DNA of 64,000 nucleotides from Luteolibacter ambystomatis (GCF_018137965.1 NZ_CP073100.1:3421754-3485753), one strand, 5' to 3'; shown: positions 34,769-48,157, numbered from the stretch's first letter. Made by a program: numbers and translations. The notes: a model not told the origin generated them from the sequence alone.

Positions 34769-34860
34769 GCTGCCACGCTCTGCGAGTCGGCGATGGCACG
34801 TCAACCCCGCTTCTCCATGCCTTCCTTGCCACAAGGCATGCACTGACTGAAAGTGGCCTC

Positions 34861-35160
34861 ATGACCACCGCCGATCTTGCCCGCTCCGTCGCCACCGATT
34901 CCCAACCACCCGCCGGACTGACCGATACCGAGCGCTGCCTGTGGCTGGCCAAGGCCGGGAAATGGCACGAAGCCCACGATCTCTGCCAAGAGCTGGGAGA
35001 TCAGCGCGCGGGTGCCTGGATCCACGCATGGCTGCATCGTGAGGAAGGTGACTTCGGCAACGCCGGCTACTGGTATGCCCGCGCCGGGAAATCCGCTCCC
35101 GCCAACCGGGCCGATCTCGCCGCGGAATGGGAACAGATCGCCTCCGCGCTGCTGGATTGA
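34861..35160 (+). CDS. Small conserved-looking protein with TPR-like helices
   Basis: A 99-residue soluble protein, transcribed divergently from the GH16 gene and followed by a strong terminator, so it is very likely real. The sequence LWLAKAGKWHEAHDLCQEL then AWIHAWLHREEGDFGNAGYW reads as two helix pairs of tetratricopeptide character. It has no signal peptide or membrane segment. No specific function can be assigned. A role as a small protein-protein interaction module is the most that the sequence supports. Confidence 0.7.
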   Translation: MTTADLARSVATDSQPPAGLTDTERCLWLAKAGKWHEAHDLCQELGDQRAGAWIHAWLHREEGDFGNAGYWYARAGKSAPANRADLAAEWEQIASALLD

Positions 35161-35192
35161 CCTGCTTCCCGCCCTTCATCCCAAAGCAGAAA

Positions 35193-35225
35193 CGCCGCCT
35201 CCGGTTTCCCGGAGACGGCGCTTTT
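35193..35225. terminator. Strong terminator between convergent genes
   Basis: CGCCGCCTCCGG and CCGGAGACGGCG pair with a single C-A mismatch around a TTTC loop, followed by CTTTTC on the plus strand. AAA precedes the stem. It lies between the small TPR-like gene and the minus-strand gene ending at 35256 and can serve both. Confidence 0.8.
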
Positions 35226-35255
35226 CTGGGTTTCATGCAATGAAGAAATGGGAAC

Positions 35256-35957
35256 CTACTGGGCCGGCCTCGGCGGAGGAAGCGGCTCATGGTCGGCGAT
35301 CGTGCGCACGCTGGGAGCCATGGCACCCGGGCTGGCGTAAGTGATGAAAACACGACGCATCGTTTTGACATATTGAAGCTGGCGCTCTGTGAACGGCTGC
35401 CAGTCTTCTCCCGCCTTCGCATAGAAGTTGGTCTGAGCGACATTGAACTCATTCACATCCTTGATTTCAGGCAAAGAGGCGATCTGTCCCGCAGGCAACG
35501 GCCTCTTGATCGTTCCAGCCTGCATCGCCAGCGTCACGGGAGTGAGATTGACGATACGGGATTCACCAAAAGGGAAGGCCTGCGGCGAATCGTCGAGAGC
35601 GATGGCACGGTACGGCAGCTTCCCTCCCTTTGCCTCCGGTGCGATCACGACGATGCAGCGCTGGGCGGTCGCGGGCACGGTGGCCGAGGCAATAACCGGA
35701 GGCGGAATATTGGGATCGCTGCCGAACGGCCCATGCAGGGTGAGCTCGTTTTGAGCGAGCGTGACCTTGATGGTCGCGCCCAAGCCTTCGGCTACCAAGG
35801 GCAGTTTGTTGAAGACCTTGGGAGCGGTCTGCACCTGGAACTCGGCGCTGCCGTTCACCGGATCGTTCAGGACGGCACGCACTTCAATCTGCCGCTGGGC
35901 GCGGGCCTCCGCCAACAGGCAGACGAAGGCCAAGGAAAGACACTGGAGCAATTTCAT
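35256..35957 (-). CDS. Small secreted partner of the large pseudopilin, copy 2
   Basis: A 233-residue protein with a signal peptide (MKLLQCLSLAFVCLLAEARA). It lies 17 bases after the stop of the second large pseudopilin. It resembles copy 3 (39945-40772): both have a segment of the form Y(R/K)(A/T)xxxDDxP followed by FPFGESRIVN or LPLGNLRIHN, then AGEDW or DGEEW about 60-70 residues later. This shows the small partners of copies 2 and 3 are homologous. Strand-rich, no known domain, no lipobox. Probably periplasmic; an accessory or chaperone role for the pseudopilin is inferred from the conserved pairing. Confidence 0.7.
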   Translation of the reverse strand: MKLLQCLSLAFVCLLAEARAQRQIEVRAVLNDPVNGSAEFQVQTAPKVFNKLPLVAEGLGATIKVTLAQNELTLHGPFGSDPNIPPPVIASATVPATAQRCIVVIAPEAKGGKLPYRAIALDDSPQAFPFGESRIVNLTPVTLAMQAGTIKRPLPAGQIASLPEIKDVNEFNVAQTNFYAKAGEDWQPFTERQLQYVKTMRRVFITYASPGAMAPSVRTIADHEPLPPPRPAQ

Positions 35958-35974
35958 TCTGGAGGACTTCTAGA

Positions 35975-39944
<3,970 letters not shown>

Positions 39945-40772
39945 CTACGGCTCCGGAGCCTCTTTCTGACGCCGCAGGATGACCGCCTGGAGAAACCCGG
40001 AGCGGGTGCCGTTGGTGGCTTGGAAGTACTCGGCATCGCTCTTGAGGACGATCATCTGGGCCTGCTCTTCATCGCCCACGCGGACAATATTGTTCTCCAG
40101 CATCTTCCACTCCTCTCCGTCCTGGTAGGCCAACTCATAGATCACCTGGTGGTTTTTCGGCTTCACGACGAAAGCATCCCGGGTCTTCAGCTCTTTGGCG
40201 GTGGTTCCATTGCAACGCATCGCGATGACGAAAGCGCTGTAATTGTGGATCCGCAGGTTCCCGAGAGGCAGTTTCGAAGGGTCGTCATCAATGACGACCG
40301 TCTTGTAGGTGTGGTCCGGACCGGGAGCCAGAAGCACGGTCACCCGTTTCGAATTCGCCGGGATTGCGGCAAGGGCGACCAGATCCGGCTTTTCCTTGCG
40401 GCGCTTGAGTAATTCAGGGGAAACCGGTTCCGTACTGGCGGGCGTGCTGGCAGGAGGCTTTCCAGCCTGCGCAGGTTGCGGAGGAACAGGCGCGCCCGGA
40501 TCGTTTTTTTCGGAACCCGCGCTGGCGCTCTGATAGATCTCCATCACGTTCGATCCTGCATAGGAAACCGCTTTGGAGTATTGGAAGGCTTTGGCTGTGA
40601 CTCCTTCCTTCTTGTTTGCGGCGGTGACCGATAACCCGGGAATGTCATGGCCCCAAGCCACGAGATCCACCTTGAGTGAAACCGCCTCCCCCTCCTGCGC
40701 AAGAGCGGCAGCGGGAGCGAACAAGCAGACAATGGACGGAAGAATGAGATGGAAGTAGGAACTAGATTTCAT
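39945..40772 (-). CDS. Small secreted partner of the large pseudopilin, copy 3
   Basis: A 275-residue protein with a signal peptide (MKSSSYFHLILPSIVCLFAP, cut near ALA-QE). Its start lies inside the last codons of the third large pseudopilin (11-base overlap), so translation is coupled. After a strand-rich section with DLVAWGHDIPG there is a Pro/Ala linker (residues about 85-115), then the region shared with copy 2 (TVVIDDDPSKLPLGNLRIHN, YQDGEEWKMLENNIV). The gene continues open upstream of this ATG, but that sequence is antiparallel-coding noise within the pseudopilin gene. Function unknown; likely periplasmic. Confidence 0.7.
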   Translation of the reverse strand: MKSSSYFHLILPSIVCLFAPAAALAQEGEAVSLKVDLVAWGHDIPGLSVTAANKKEGVTAKAFQYSKAVSYAGSNVMEIYQSASAGSEKNDPGAPVPPQPAQAGKPPASTPASTEPVSPELLKRRKEKPDLVALAAIPANSKRVTVLLAPGPDHTYKTVVIDDDPSKLPLGNLRIHNYSAFVIAMRCNGTTAKELKTRDAFVVKPKNHQVIYELAYQDGEEWKMLENNIVRVGDEEQAQMIVLKSDAEYFQATNGTRSGFLQAVILRRQKEAPEP

Positions 40773-43700
40773 CAGGAGAGAGCCAGCGGAAGGAGACGAT
40801 TGCAAATTGGCGGCCAAACGTACGGTTGGTGGCAGTGAGGACGGGGCCGCGGTCGGATGCGGCATTCGAAGCATCCACGTAGAGGGGCATGCGCTGCACG
40901 ACCGCCTCACACCAGGCGCGGGCCACCGTATTACCGGACTCGCCGTCCACCGCCTCGCCATAGGCGCGGATCTTGAACGTGTCGGACCGAGCCGAGATCG
41001 ACGAACCAATCACCTGAAGCACATCCGCCTGGGTGACCCATCCGGGAATGCCGGTGGAGCGGAAACCTTGCTCGGCCCTCAAGCCGGAATCGGTCAGCAG
41101 CGACCGATCCGAAACGATGCTGGCGACGGTGCCAGGATTGAGGTCCTGGGAGCTGGTGGCCCAGTCGTTGGCCGTATTGGACATGCCGGTGGACTTTCCT
41201 CCGGCCATGTCGGCCCGCGGGGCTCCGTTCTCGACCTGGAGGTTGAGCCTGTCGTTCGCGACGACGATGTTCTTGAAAACCGAAGCCGAGCCATCCGGCT
41301 TGATATTGGCGCCACCCAGATCCAAGGCACTTTGAAGGGCCCCGCTGCGGCTCACGATGGTCTTGGGATCGAGGCCATCGGTGCCCAGTCCCACCAGCGC
41401 GCGGTTCACGAACTGGGATACCGAAACGAATGGTCCGCGCAGCCGCACCTGTTTGACGATCTCGGTGGCGATCGTATCGATCTGCGCATCGGTGAGGCGT
41501 CGGAAGCCGGACAACGAGTCATCGCCATCACCGGTCGGCTGCGAGGCACCCGCGGTGGGTTGTTCAAGGCTGCGCGGATAAAGGGCCTCGGTGGAGGTGC
41601 CGCCGGCAGGATGGCTCAGGTATTTGCTGCCCGCGAGCAAAGCCTTCCAGGCATCCTTCTCGGTGCAATTGATATTGAAGCCTCCGTTCGCCAACACATG
41701 GCCGGCCGACTTCAGGCCATCGAGCAATTCGGGCGAACGATCCCCGGCCCCGCCGGTCTTCACGATTCCCTTGTTCAAAGGGTCCATCGCTGCTCCGCTG
41801 CGTGGAATCGTGGAGAAATAGTAGCCATCCCAGAGCGCGGTATTCAGCAGATGGGAGATGTCATAGTAGTTCCCCTGGGCCGTGGTGGCAGACGTGGACC
41901 CGCCGTTGGCCACAACCGTGTAGTCGGTTCTGTTCTCTTTCACGAGCGACCGCTTCAGGAAGGGAGAGGCATAGGAATTTCCAACCGCATTGCCCGGCTG
42001 ATGGCCGACGGAGGCGAAGGTGTCATCACCCGTCAGATCGGCATGCTGGAACTGGGCCAGCGACGCCAAGGTCTGCGGAGGACTGAACAGGACGACCTTC
42101 TTTGACGTGAAGGGGGAAGCGCCCCAGCCGATCGGGGAGACCGCCAGGTTCTTGGCAAAGTTGCTGCCGGTATCACCTCCGGGGCCGGTCGAACTGAACG
42201 GCAGCGTGCTGATGCTGTCCGTACTTTCCATAAAATAAGGTGGAGGATTGTAGGAAGTGATCGGCTTTCTGAACCGGGTCGCCTGCATGTTGAAATCGGC
42301 GAACGTGCGCATCGTGGAACTGCGCAATCCCATCTGGCCGGAGGGGGACAACGGCAGGATTTGATCGTATCTGTTCGTGGACTGGCTCAACTGGAAGCTG
42401 TAGTGCATCAGCGGGAACGGCTTGGTCATGACCGCCGCGATGGCGGGTGTGATCGCACGCTGCGTGGCCGAGAAATTGGCATTATCGAGTTCAAACCTCT
42501 CGATCCGCCGCAGGATATCGGTCGATCCGGCCGGCCGCAGTTCCACGCACAACTGCGAGGTGATCCAGGTCTCCCGGACATCCATGGAGACGTTGGCGGA
42601 ACTCGCGTTGTTGAACTGCTGCATCATGCAGATTTCGAAATTGGTGGCATCGCTGCTGTCGAGCGGCCCCATGTTGACAACAGTCTGCGCCGTGCTGCCC
42701 ACCGGGCGGGAGGCCGCGGAAGCGAGGGTATAGGCCTTCGCCTCCCCTGCGGGGATCTCTCCCGCCGGAATGCGGAAAATCGTGTTGTTGAACACCGCCG
42801 GGTCGGACGAATTGGCGGGCAGGAAGGCCGGTTGTCCGGCCGCCCCCCAGATGCAGGACGGGCGGTAGCTGGTGGTCGGCATCTCACACTTCACCTCGAT
42901 GTCCAACCCGTTGTTCCACTTCAAGGGAACGGAATAGGGGTTCGCCAGAGCGATGGCGATCTTGCCGCAGGAATGGGTCTTGTAGCTGCCCGCACTCGCC
43001 TCCAAGCGCGCTCCCAGGAGCACCCGGAAATCCACGACCACCGGAGCGATGGCGTATTCCTCAGGCTTCGTCGCCGGCTTGCAAACCAGCCGCCCACCGC
43101 TGAGAGAACCGTAAAGATCCTTGAATTCCTTGAGACGGTCCCACTTCGGCCCCTTCATGTTGGTGGAGGTGACGGAGACCGGCAGGATGTTTTTCCCGGC
43201 CAACGGCGGATTTGGAACATTCGGCACCGGACTGGACGGGAGCGACTCCAGATAAGCGGAGAGATCCAGGCGGAGGCCGCCAGCCACGGTGTCAGCGAGG
43301 ACATTGTAGCTGTCAGGAGTGGCCGCATGGAAAATCTGGCCCAGAGGACCGGAAGCACCGTCCTTGTACTGGGATGCCAGTAGTTCCGCTTGCGACAAGG
43401 TCACCACACGGCCGAGCACGGAATCCGCGCCGCCCGTCGGCACCGGATACTGATTCAGTGCGGTCGTCTCCCAACCACGCCGGACCGTGGGTAGATTCGC
43501 ATACGTGAGAGTGCCGGTATTCGCGGGCTGGTTGATGCGCGCCTTGACGCCTTCATCCCCCACCCACCAACCGTAGCGACCGGAGACTTTGTTGGAGCCC
43601 TTGCCCGTGTTCACATCGACCAGCGGTGCCGAGACGTAATGGACCACGTTCGGATCATTCGCCCCGGAGTAAACCGTTCCGGCATCTCCGACAGAATTCT

Positions 43701-44304
43701 TCCCCACCAGAATGACGGCCTTCTTCGGATCCCCCACTTTGCCGGAGGCATTCAGCGCGGCGATGGGCGAACCGGGGTTGATGGCGGTAGTGGGGGTGGC
43801 CATTTCATTGCCGCTGATCAGCCACTTGACCAGTTCCGGCGAAGGGGTCTTGGTATAGATCTCGATCTCGGGATTGGTGACATTCTTGTTTTTCCAAACG
43901 CCGGTCCAATAACGGGTGCCATTCTGGACCTTGGACAACCCTTTTGCGTCGCCATTCACGGAGGTGTTGTTCTGTGGCGTAGCTCCGGCAGGCAGGCGCT
44001 CGCCTCGGTCGGCTGCCGCAATGTCGGCGGCGGCCGTCACCCGCTGGTCAGGACCGGCCTGCTTCTGAAGCTCACCCAAGGCCAGCATCAGCGCCAGACG
44101 GGCGTTGTTGCGGGCGGTGACCATGGCCGTGCCCGACGCGCTCTGGCGCAGTGTAATCGTGGAAAGAGAGAGAAGGCCTAGGGCCAGAGTCGCCAACAGC
44201 ATCATCATCATCAGCGTGATGATGAGCGAAAAGCCGTTCTTCCGCCGTTTTGCGACAGAACGGAATCGAGAAAGATGCGGGGAAAAACCCACATACTTCA
44301 ACAT
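40762..44304 (-). CDS. Verru_Chthon cassette protein A-type giant pseudopilin, copy 3
   Basis: An 1180-residue protein read from the ATG at 44304 (MLKYVGFSPHLSRFRSVAKR). This places about 25 residues before the prepilin-like helix [20 protein letters not shown], as in the other copies. The frame is open upstream to 44562 but that part matches no family sequence and covers the presumed promoter. Landmarks: [100 protein letters not shown] and the terminal [18 protein letters not shown]. Closer to copy 1 than to copy 2 in the N-terminal helix. Confidence 0.83.
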   Translation of the reverse strand: MLKYVGFSPHLSRFRSVAKRRKNGFSLIITLMMMMLLATLALGLLSLSTITLRQSASGTAMVTARNNARLALMLALGELQKQAGPDQRVTAAADIAAADRGERLPAGATPQNNTSVNGDAKGLSKVQNGTRYWTGVWKNKNVTNPEIEIYTKTPSPELVKWLISGNEMATPTTAINPGSPIAALNASGKVGDPKKAVILVGKNSVGDAGTVYSGANDPNVVHYVSAPLVDVNTGKGSNKVSGRYGWWVGDEGVKARINQPANTGTLTYANLPTVRRGWETTALNQYPVPTGGADSVLGRVVTLSQAELLASQYKDGASGPLGQIFHAATPDSYNVLADTVAGGLRLDLSAYLESLPSSPVPNVPNPPLAGKNILPVSVTSTNMKGPKWDRLKEFKDLYGSLSGGRLVCKPATKPEEYAIAPVVVDFRVLLGARLEASAGSYKTHSCGKIAIALANPYSVPLKWNNGLDIEVKCEMPTTSYRPSCIWGAAGQPAFLPANSSDPAVFNNTIFRIPAGEIPAGEAKAYTLASAASRPVGSTAQTVVNMGPLDSSDATNFEICMMQQFNNASSANVSMDVRETWITSQLCVELRPAGSTDILRRIERFELDNANFSATQRAITPAIAAVMTKPFPLMHYSFQLSQSTNRYDQILPLSPSGQMGLRSSTMRTFADFNMQATRFRKPITSYNPPPYFMESTDSISTLPFSSTGPGGDTGSNFAKNLAVSPIGWGASPFTSKKVVLFSPPQTLASLAQFQHADLTGDDTFASVGHQPGNAVGNSYASPFLKRSLVKENRTDYTVVANGGSTSATTAQGNYYDISHLLNTALWDGYYFSTIPRSGAAMDPLNKGIVKTGGAGDRSPELLDGLKSAGHVLANGGFNINCTEKDAWKALLAGSKYLSHPAGGTSTEALYPRSLEQPTAGASQPTGDGDDSLSGFRRLTDAQIDTIATEIVKQVRLRGPFVSVSQFVNRALVGLGTDGLDPKTIVSRSGALQSALDLGGANIKPDGSASVFKNIVVANDRLNLQVENGAPRADMAGGKSTGMSNTANDWATSSQDLNPGTVASIVSDRSLLTDSGLRAEQGFRSTGIPGWVTQADVLQVIGSSISARSDTFKIRAYGEAVDGESGNTVARAWCEAVVQRMPLYVDASNAASDRGPVLTATNRTFGRQFAIVSFRWLSPDEI

Positions 44305-44389
44305 TCCCAAGCAATACCGGGCATAAATGCGATGCATGCCAATACAAATCCATACAAACACAGAATCCGTCAACAAAGAACCTGCGAAA

Positions 44390-44400
44390 GTATTTACATT
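44390..44400. promoter_or_regulatory. Shared ATGTAAATAC motif, copy 3
   Basis: The minus strand reads AATGTAAATAC, identical over 11 bases to the palindrome half at 39665. It lies 86-96 bases upstream of the third large pseudopilin and 16 bases upstream of a TTGACG hexamer. The symmetrical half is degenerate here. Confidence 0.42.
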
Positions 44401-44603
44401 TGTGCTACAGCGATACGAAGAACCGGCACGTCCATGTCGATTCCTGCCATCGCCCGTGTCGGCACTGGCGGTAGCGTCATGGGACTGTTTCCTAGGCACA
44501 CCCATAGCCGGAGTGGCCGCGGTTTGCCAGACGGGCTCCGAAGCACAGACAAAGGGTTTCATTGGATGGGCTTGAGCGAGGCATTCAGGGGCGCCTCACG
44601 TTT

Positions 44604-44623
44604 CCGCATGGAAGTCCATGCGG
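44604..44623. repeat. Perfect 8-bp hairpin
   Basis: CCGCATGG and CCATGCGG pair perfectly around an AAGT loop, with further GGAA/TTCC potential outside. It lies between the aminotransferase terminator and the third pseudopilin promoter. There is no T tract, so it is not a classical terminator. Role unknown. Confidence 0.45.
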
Positions 44624-44694
44624 TGGAATATCTTACAACTCCCACCCTTCACCCCACCACCCGAATTGGTGGAAATCAAACTCTCCCCAAGAAA

Positions 44695-44729
44695 CAAAAA
44701 CGCCGCCCGGTGGAACCGATGCGGCGTTT
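44695..44729 (-). terminator. Rho-independent terminator after the aminotransferase gene
   Basis: AAACGCCGC and GCGGCGTTT form a perfect nine-base stem with a 14-base loop. On the minus strand it runs into TTTTTGTTTC. It lies 36 bases beyond the aminotransferase stop. Confidence 0.85.
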
Positions 44730-44764
44730 ATGAAGAGTCGGAAGCGGTCGCGGCCGCTGGCGGA

Positions 44765-45931
44765 TCAATGCTCGCGGCAGAACTGCTCGAAGCGGGTCAG
44801 GCCCTCATTGAGCACATCCAGCGTGGTGCAGTAGCTGAGGCGGATGCCATCGTCATAGCCAAAAGCGATCCCCGGAACGGCAGCCACCTTGTATCGCGAC
44901 AAGAGCTTGTCGCAGAGGTTCTGGGACTTCAGTCCGAGGTTGCCGGTGTAGACGAAGAAGTAGAACGCTCCCTTCGGCTCGACCACGCGGATGTTATTGA
45001 TGCCCTTCAGGCGGTTGAACATGAACTGGCGGCTCACGTCGTATTCGCCACGGAGGTCTTCGATGAAGGTCTGGTCACCGGTCAGGGCCGCCACCGCCGC
45101 GTATTGGGCGAAGGAGGTGACGTTCGAGACGGTGTGGTTCTGGATCTTGTCGATCGCTTCGGCGAGAGCCTTGGGCGCGGCGGTGTAGCCGAGGCGCCAG
45201 CCGGTCATCGAGTAGGCCTTGGAGAAGCCGTTGACGGTGATGGTGAGGTTGTAGAGCTCTTCGCTGAGGGAGGCGATGGAGACGTGCTTGGCATCACCAT
45301 AGACGAGCTTTTCGTAGATTTCGTCAGACAGGATGACGATGTCCTCGCCCAGGGCGATGTCACCGATGTCCCGAAGCTCCTGTTCGGTATAGACGGCACC
45401 GGTCGGGTTCGAGGGCGAGTTGAGGATGACCATCTTGGTCGCCGGGGTCATGGCGTCCTCGAACTGCTCCGGAGTCATCTTCCAGCCGGTGGACTCCTTG
45501 GTTTCCACCAGCACCGGGATGCCGCCGGCGAGGCGGACCATCTCCGGATAGGACACCCAGTAGGGAGTCGGAATGATGACTTCGTCACCTTCCTCTACGA
45601 CGGCGAGGATGGCGTTGAAGCATGCCATCTTGGCACCTGCGGTGACGCAGATCTGCTTCGGATCGTAGGTCAGGCCGTTGTCCTTGAGGAGCTTCTCGGA
45701 AAGGGCTTGGCGCAGTTCCGGGATACCGGCGGAAGCGGTGTACTTGGTCTTGCCCTCCTGCAGCGCCTTGATGGCGGCTTCCTTGATGAAGTCCGGGGTA
45801 TCGGAGTGGGGCTCGCCACCGGCGAGACCGTAAACTTCCTCGCCCTTGGCCTGCATGGCCTTGGCCTGGTTCGTGACGGCCAGAGTGAGCGACGGTAGAA
45901 CCTGTGCGATGCGGGATGAAATGCTGTCCAT
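44765..45931 (-). CDS. Class I aminotransferase (aspartate aminotransferase-like)
   Basis: A 388-residue PLP enzyme of fold type I. It starts MDSISSRIAQVLPSLTLAVT, as in the Igamma aspartate aminotransferase group. Motifs: GLAGGEPHSDTP, TAGAKMACFNAI, PTPYWVSYPEM, NSPSNPTGAVY, the Asp/Tyr pair in LSDEIYEKLVYG, and the PLP lysine in NGFSKAYSMTGWRLGY. A conserved Arg (RLSYCTT) near the end binds the alpha-carboxylate. Likely reaction: aspartate plus 2-oxoglutarate to oxaloacetate plus glutamate. Prephenate or other side specificity cannot be excluded in this subgroup. The longer frame to 46240 reads through non-family sequence. Confidence 0.9.
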   Translation of the reverse strand: MDSISSRIAQVLPSLTLAVTNQAKAMQAKGEEVYGLAGGEPHSDTPDFIKEAAIKALQEGKTKYTASAGIPELRQALSEKLLKDNGLTYDPKQICVTAGAKMACFNAILAVVEEGDEVIIPTPYWVSYPEMVRLAGGIPVLVETKESTGWKMTPEQFEDAMTPATKMVILNSPSNPTGAVYTEQELRDIGDIALGEDIVILSDEIYEKLVYGDAKHVSIASLSEELYNLTITVNGFSKAYSMTGWRLGYTAAPKALAEAIDKIQNHTVSNVTSFAQYAAVAALTGDQTFIEDLRGEYDVSRQFMFNRLKGINNIRVVEPKGAFYFFVYTGNLGLKSQNLCDKLLSRYKVAAVPGIAFGYDDGIRLSYCTTLDVLNEGLTRFEQFCREH

Positions 45932-46122
45932 GGAAGCGCGCGGATGGTGATTGGCCGTCCTCCGGGCGGTCAACGGCGTTGGACAGCCCGGAAGGCGGGG
46001 CGCTGTTTTCACCGCTGGCCCCCGGGGGTGCAAGTGAAATGGACACAGTTGACAAAACGGCCCCTTGAAGCCGTGGGCTTTCCGCCAGAATGAGCCGACA
46101 ACCTCCCCCCTGTTGGACGGGA

Positions 46123-46983
46123 TCAGACCTTCTCCACCAAATCCACCATCCGTCCACCGCGCGCGGTCACCCATTTCCCCTTCCGGATCACTTGGGTAAA
46201 CCCGAGGCCATTGGCGGCGGCAGCGGTGAAAACGTCCCACGCCTGGGTGGCGAGGATACCGGAGACGATCAGATCACCGCCCGGTGCCACCGATTTCGCG
46301 ATCACCGGCCACGCCTGGATGAGCACGGTGGAAAAAATGTTGGCCAGGACCACATCATAGCCCTTCTTGCGCGGCTTCCACTTGAGGATGTTCTGTTCCT
46401 TCACTTCGACGCCATCCACACCGTTGCGACCGAGATTTTCGATGGCGACCTTCACGGCAAAGGGATCGAAATCGCAGGCGTAGGCCTCGCCGGAACCCAG
46501 CTTCCGGGCGGCGATGGCGAGCAGGCCGGTGCCGGTGCCGAGGTCCGCCACCGTCCAATCCGTGCCCTTGCGCTCGCGAGCGATGTCCACCAGCAGACGC
46601 AGGCAGGTGGAGGTGGTGGCATGATCGCCGGTGCCGAAGGCCATTTCCGGCGGGATCGAGATGATGTCGCGGCCGGGATGTTCCTTGCGGATCTTCGCGA
46701 GCTCCTTCGGCTTGCTCTCACCCGTAACGAGAAACACATCGCGGACTTTGATCGGGCGCGGCAGCGGGACCTCCTTCTTGTGCCAATCGCTGGCCAGCGG
46801 CCGGACGGATCCCCCCCACTGCTCGATGATGACATCCGCCTCCCTGCGGGTGTTGCAATAGACCTGCACGCGCACGGACTTGCCGCCCTTGATGATCTCG
46901 ATGGCGAGGTTGGGATTCCCAGCGAAGCGTTCTTCCCAAGCATCCATCCACTTCGCGGCGGAGAGTTTCGACCAAACAAACAT
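46123..46983 (-). CDS. prmA: Ribosomal protein L11 methyltransferase
   Basis: A 286-residue SAM-dependent methyltransferase. The N-terminal substrate-recognition domain (VWSKLSAAKWMDAWEERFAG onward) is followed by the PrmA hallmark PEMAFGTGDHATTSTCLRLL, the SAM loop ADLGTGTGLLAIAARKLG, the acidic YACDFDPFAVKVAIEN and the catalytic-pocket LANIFSTVL. It trimethylates L11 on the ribosome. Length matches the family (about 290). It lies between the aminotransferase gene and tRNA-Gly on the same strand, with a 190-base spacer before the former. Confidence 0.92.
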   Translation of the reverse strand: MFVWSKLSAAKWMDAWEERFAGNPNLAIEIIKGGKSVRVQVYCNTRREADVIIEQWGGSVRPLASDWHKKEVPLPRPIKVRDVFLVTGESKPKELAKIRKEHPGRDIISIPPEMAFGTGDHATTSTCLRLLVDIARERKGTDWTVADLGTGTGLLAIAARKLGSGEAYACDFDPFAVKVAIENLGRNGVDGVEVKEQNILKWKPRKKGYDVVLANIFSTVLIQAWPVIAKSVAPGGDLIVSGILATQAWDVFTAAAANGLGFTQVIRKGKWVTARGGRMVDLVEKV

Positions 46984-47072
46984 GAGGACAGGTTGAACCG
47001 GGCGGAGGATTTTGGGAAGCCGCAGCTTGCCGTTTCAACGAGGCGGCAGAACCATGTCATCCCCTGAAACGC

Positions 47073-47096
47073 AAAAACCTCCCGGAAAGGGAGGTT
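47073..47096 (-). terminator. Terminator of the tRNA-Gly gene
   Basis: AACCTCCC and GGGAGGTT form a perfect eight-base stem around a five-base loop. On the minus strand it ends in TTTTTGC. It starts right at the encoded CCA end of the tRNA. Confidence 0.8.
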
Positions 47097-47170
47097 GGAG
47101 CGGGCGATGAGATTCGAACTCACGACATCCACCTTGGCAAGGTGGCGCTCTACCACTGAGCTACGCCCGC
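47096..47170 (-). tRNA. tRNA-Gly (anticodon GCC)
   Basis: The minus strand folds as a full cloverleaf. Acceptor GCGGGCG pairs with CGCCCGC; the D arm includes GCTCAGTGGTAGAGC; the anticodon arm is CCACC-TTGCCAA-GGTGG with anticodon GCC at 47136-47138; the T arm is GTGAG-TTCGAAT-CTCAT. The discriminator is U, as usual for glycine, and CCA is encoded. No variable-arm insertion or intron is seen. Confidence 0.97.
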
Positions 47171-47341
47171 GACGCGTATTGCGTGCGCGCTTTCTACGCA
47201 TCCGCGGCCTGCGCGCAAGAGAAAACCACAAAGTTTTTTGCCATGCGGACGGAGATCCCCTGGCCACCAGTCGTTTGCCGGAAGATGCTCCGCCGCACTT
47301 GGGGCTTGGAACTTGCCGCAAGGAACTCCAAACACAGCCGC

Positions 47342-48130
47342 GTGTCCGACAAGCTCGCCCAGATCATCGCCACCAAGCACCAGGAAGTCGAAGCGCTGAT
47401 TCCCCGCGCCGCCCACCTGCGCGCGGGCGCGCTGATGCGGAATGACTTCGGCGGCTTCCGCGCGGCCCTCGACCGCGGCCCGGGCAAGCTGGGCGTGATC
47501 GCCGAGGTGAAGAAGGCGTCCCCCTCCGTGGGTCTGATCGATCCGGACTTCGATCCGGTCCGCCAGGCGAAGCGCTATCTCGATGGCGGCGCATCCTGCC
47601 TCTCCATCCTGACGGACGAGAAGTATTTCCAAGGCTCGCTGAGCTACCTCACCCAGATCTCGCGCTTTTCCAACGCCCCCCTGCTCCGCAAGGACTTCAC
47701 CATCCATCCGGTGCAGATCCACGAGGCCGTGGTTTCCGGCGCGGACGCCATCCTCCTGATCGTGGCGGCGCTCGATGATGACCTGCTCCGCAAGCTCTAC
47801 GACGAGGCGAAGTCCTTCCAGCTCGACGTGCTGGTGGAAGTCCACGACCTGCCGGAAATGGAACGTGCGCTGGAACTCGGTGCGGACCTGATCGGCATCA
47901 ACAACCGCAACCTGAAGACCTTCGAAATCGACCTCGCCACCACCGAAGCCCTCGCCGACGAGGTGCCGGACGAGGTGCTGCTGGTGTCCGAAAGCGGCAT
48001 CAAGACGCTCACCGATGCCCAGCGCGCGCTCGATGCCGGTGCGAACGCGGTGCTGATCGGCGAGAGCCTGATGCGCGCGCACAATCCCTCCGAGGAGATC
48101 GAGGCGTATCTGGCGCTGGAGGCGAGCTGA
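47342..48130 (+). CDS. trpC: Indole-3-glycerol-phosphate synthase
   Basis: A 262-residue (beta/alpha)8 enzyme that closes the indole ring in tryptophan synthesis. Motifs: VIAEVKKASPSVGLI with the catalytic Lys, PLLRKDFTIHPVQIHEA, DAILLIVAALDD, VLVEVHDLPEMERAL, IGINNRNLKTFEID, LVSESGIKTLTDA and VLIGESLMR, the complete family set. The frame extends upstream, but a GTG at 47342 (VSDKLAQIIATKHQEVEALI) gives the normal N-terminus and length. No other trp gene is nearby, so tryptophan genes are dispersed in this genome. Confidence 0.92.
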   Translation: MSDKLAQIIATKHQEVEALIPRAAHLRAGALMRNDFGGFRAALDRGPGKLGVIAEVKKASPSVGLIDPDFDPVRQAKRYLDGGASCLSILTDEKYFQGSLSYLTQISRFSNAPLLRKDFTIHPVQIHEAVVSGADAILLIVAALDDDLLRKLYDEAKSFQLDVLVEVHDLPEMERALELGADLIGINNRNLKTFEIDLATTEALADEVPDEVLLVSESGIKTLTDAQRALDAGANAVLIGESLMRAHNPSEEIEAYLALEAS

Positions 48131-48157
48131 GAATAAGGTTCAAAGTCAGCTAACGAG

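Larger units (their letters stand above)
44305..44764. other. Gene-free region upstream of the third pseudopilin operon
   Basis: About 460 bases with no convincing gene. The half nearest 44305 is A/T-rich and holds the shared motif (44390-44400) and a TTGACG hexamer on the minus strand (44368-44373), the likely promoter of the third operon. The other half holds a perfect hairpin at 44604-44623 and the terminator of the aminotransferase gene at 44695-44729. Confidence 0.5.

Noticed and set aside
40773..41009. Longer N-terminus for the small secreted partner, copy 3
   Set aside because: It lies wholly inside the third pseudopilin gene and would hide a clear signal peptide starting at 40772.
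44305..44562. Longer N-terminus (86 residues) for the third large pseudopilin
   Set aside because: No match to the other two copies; it covers the shared motif and promoter-like sequence. Starting at 44304 gives the same leader length as the paralogues.
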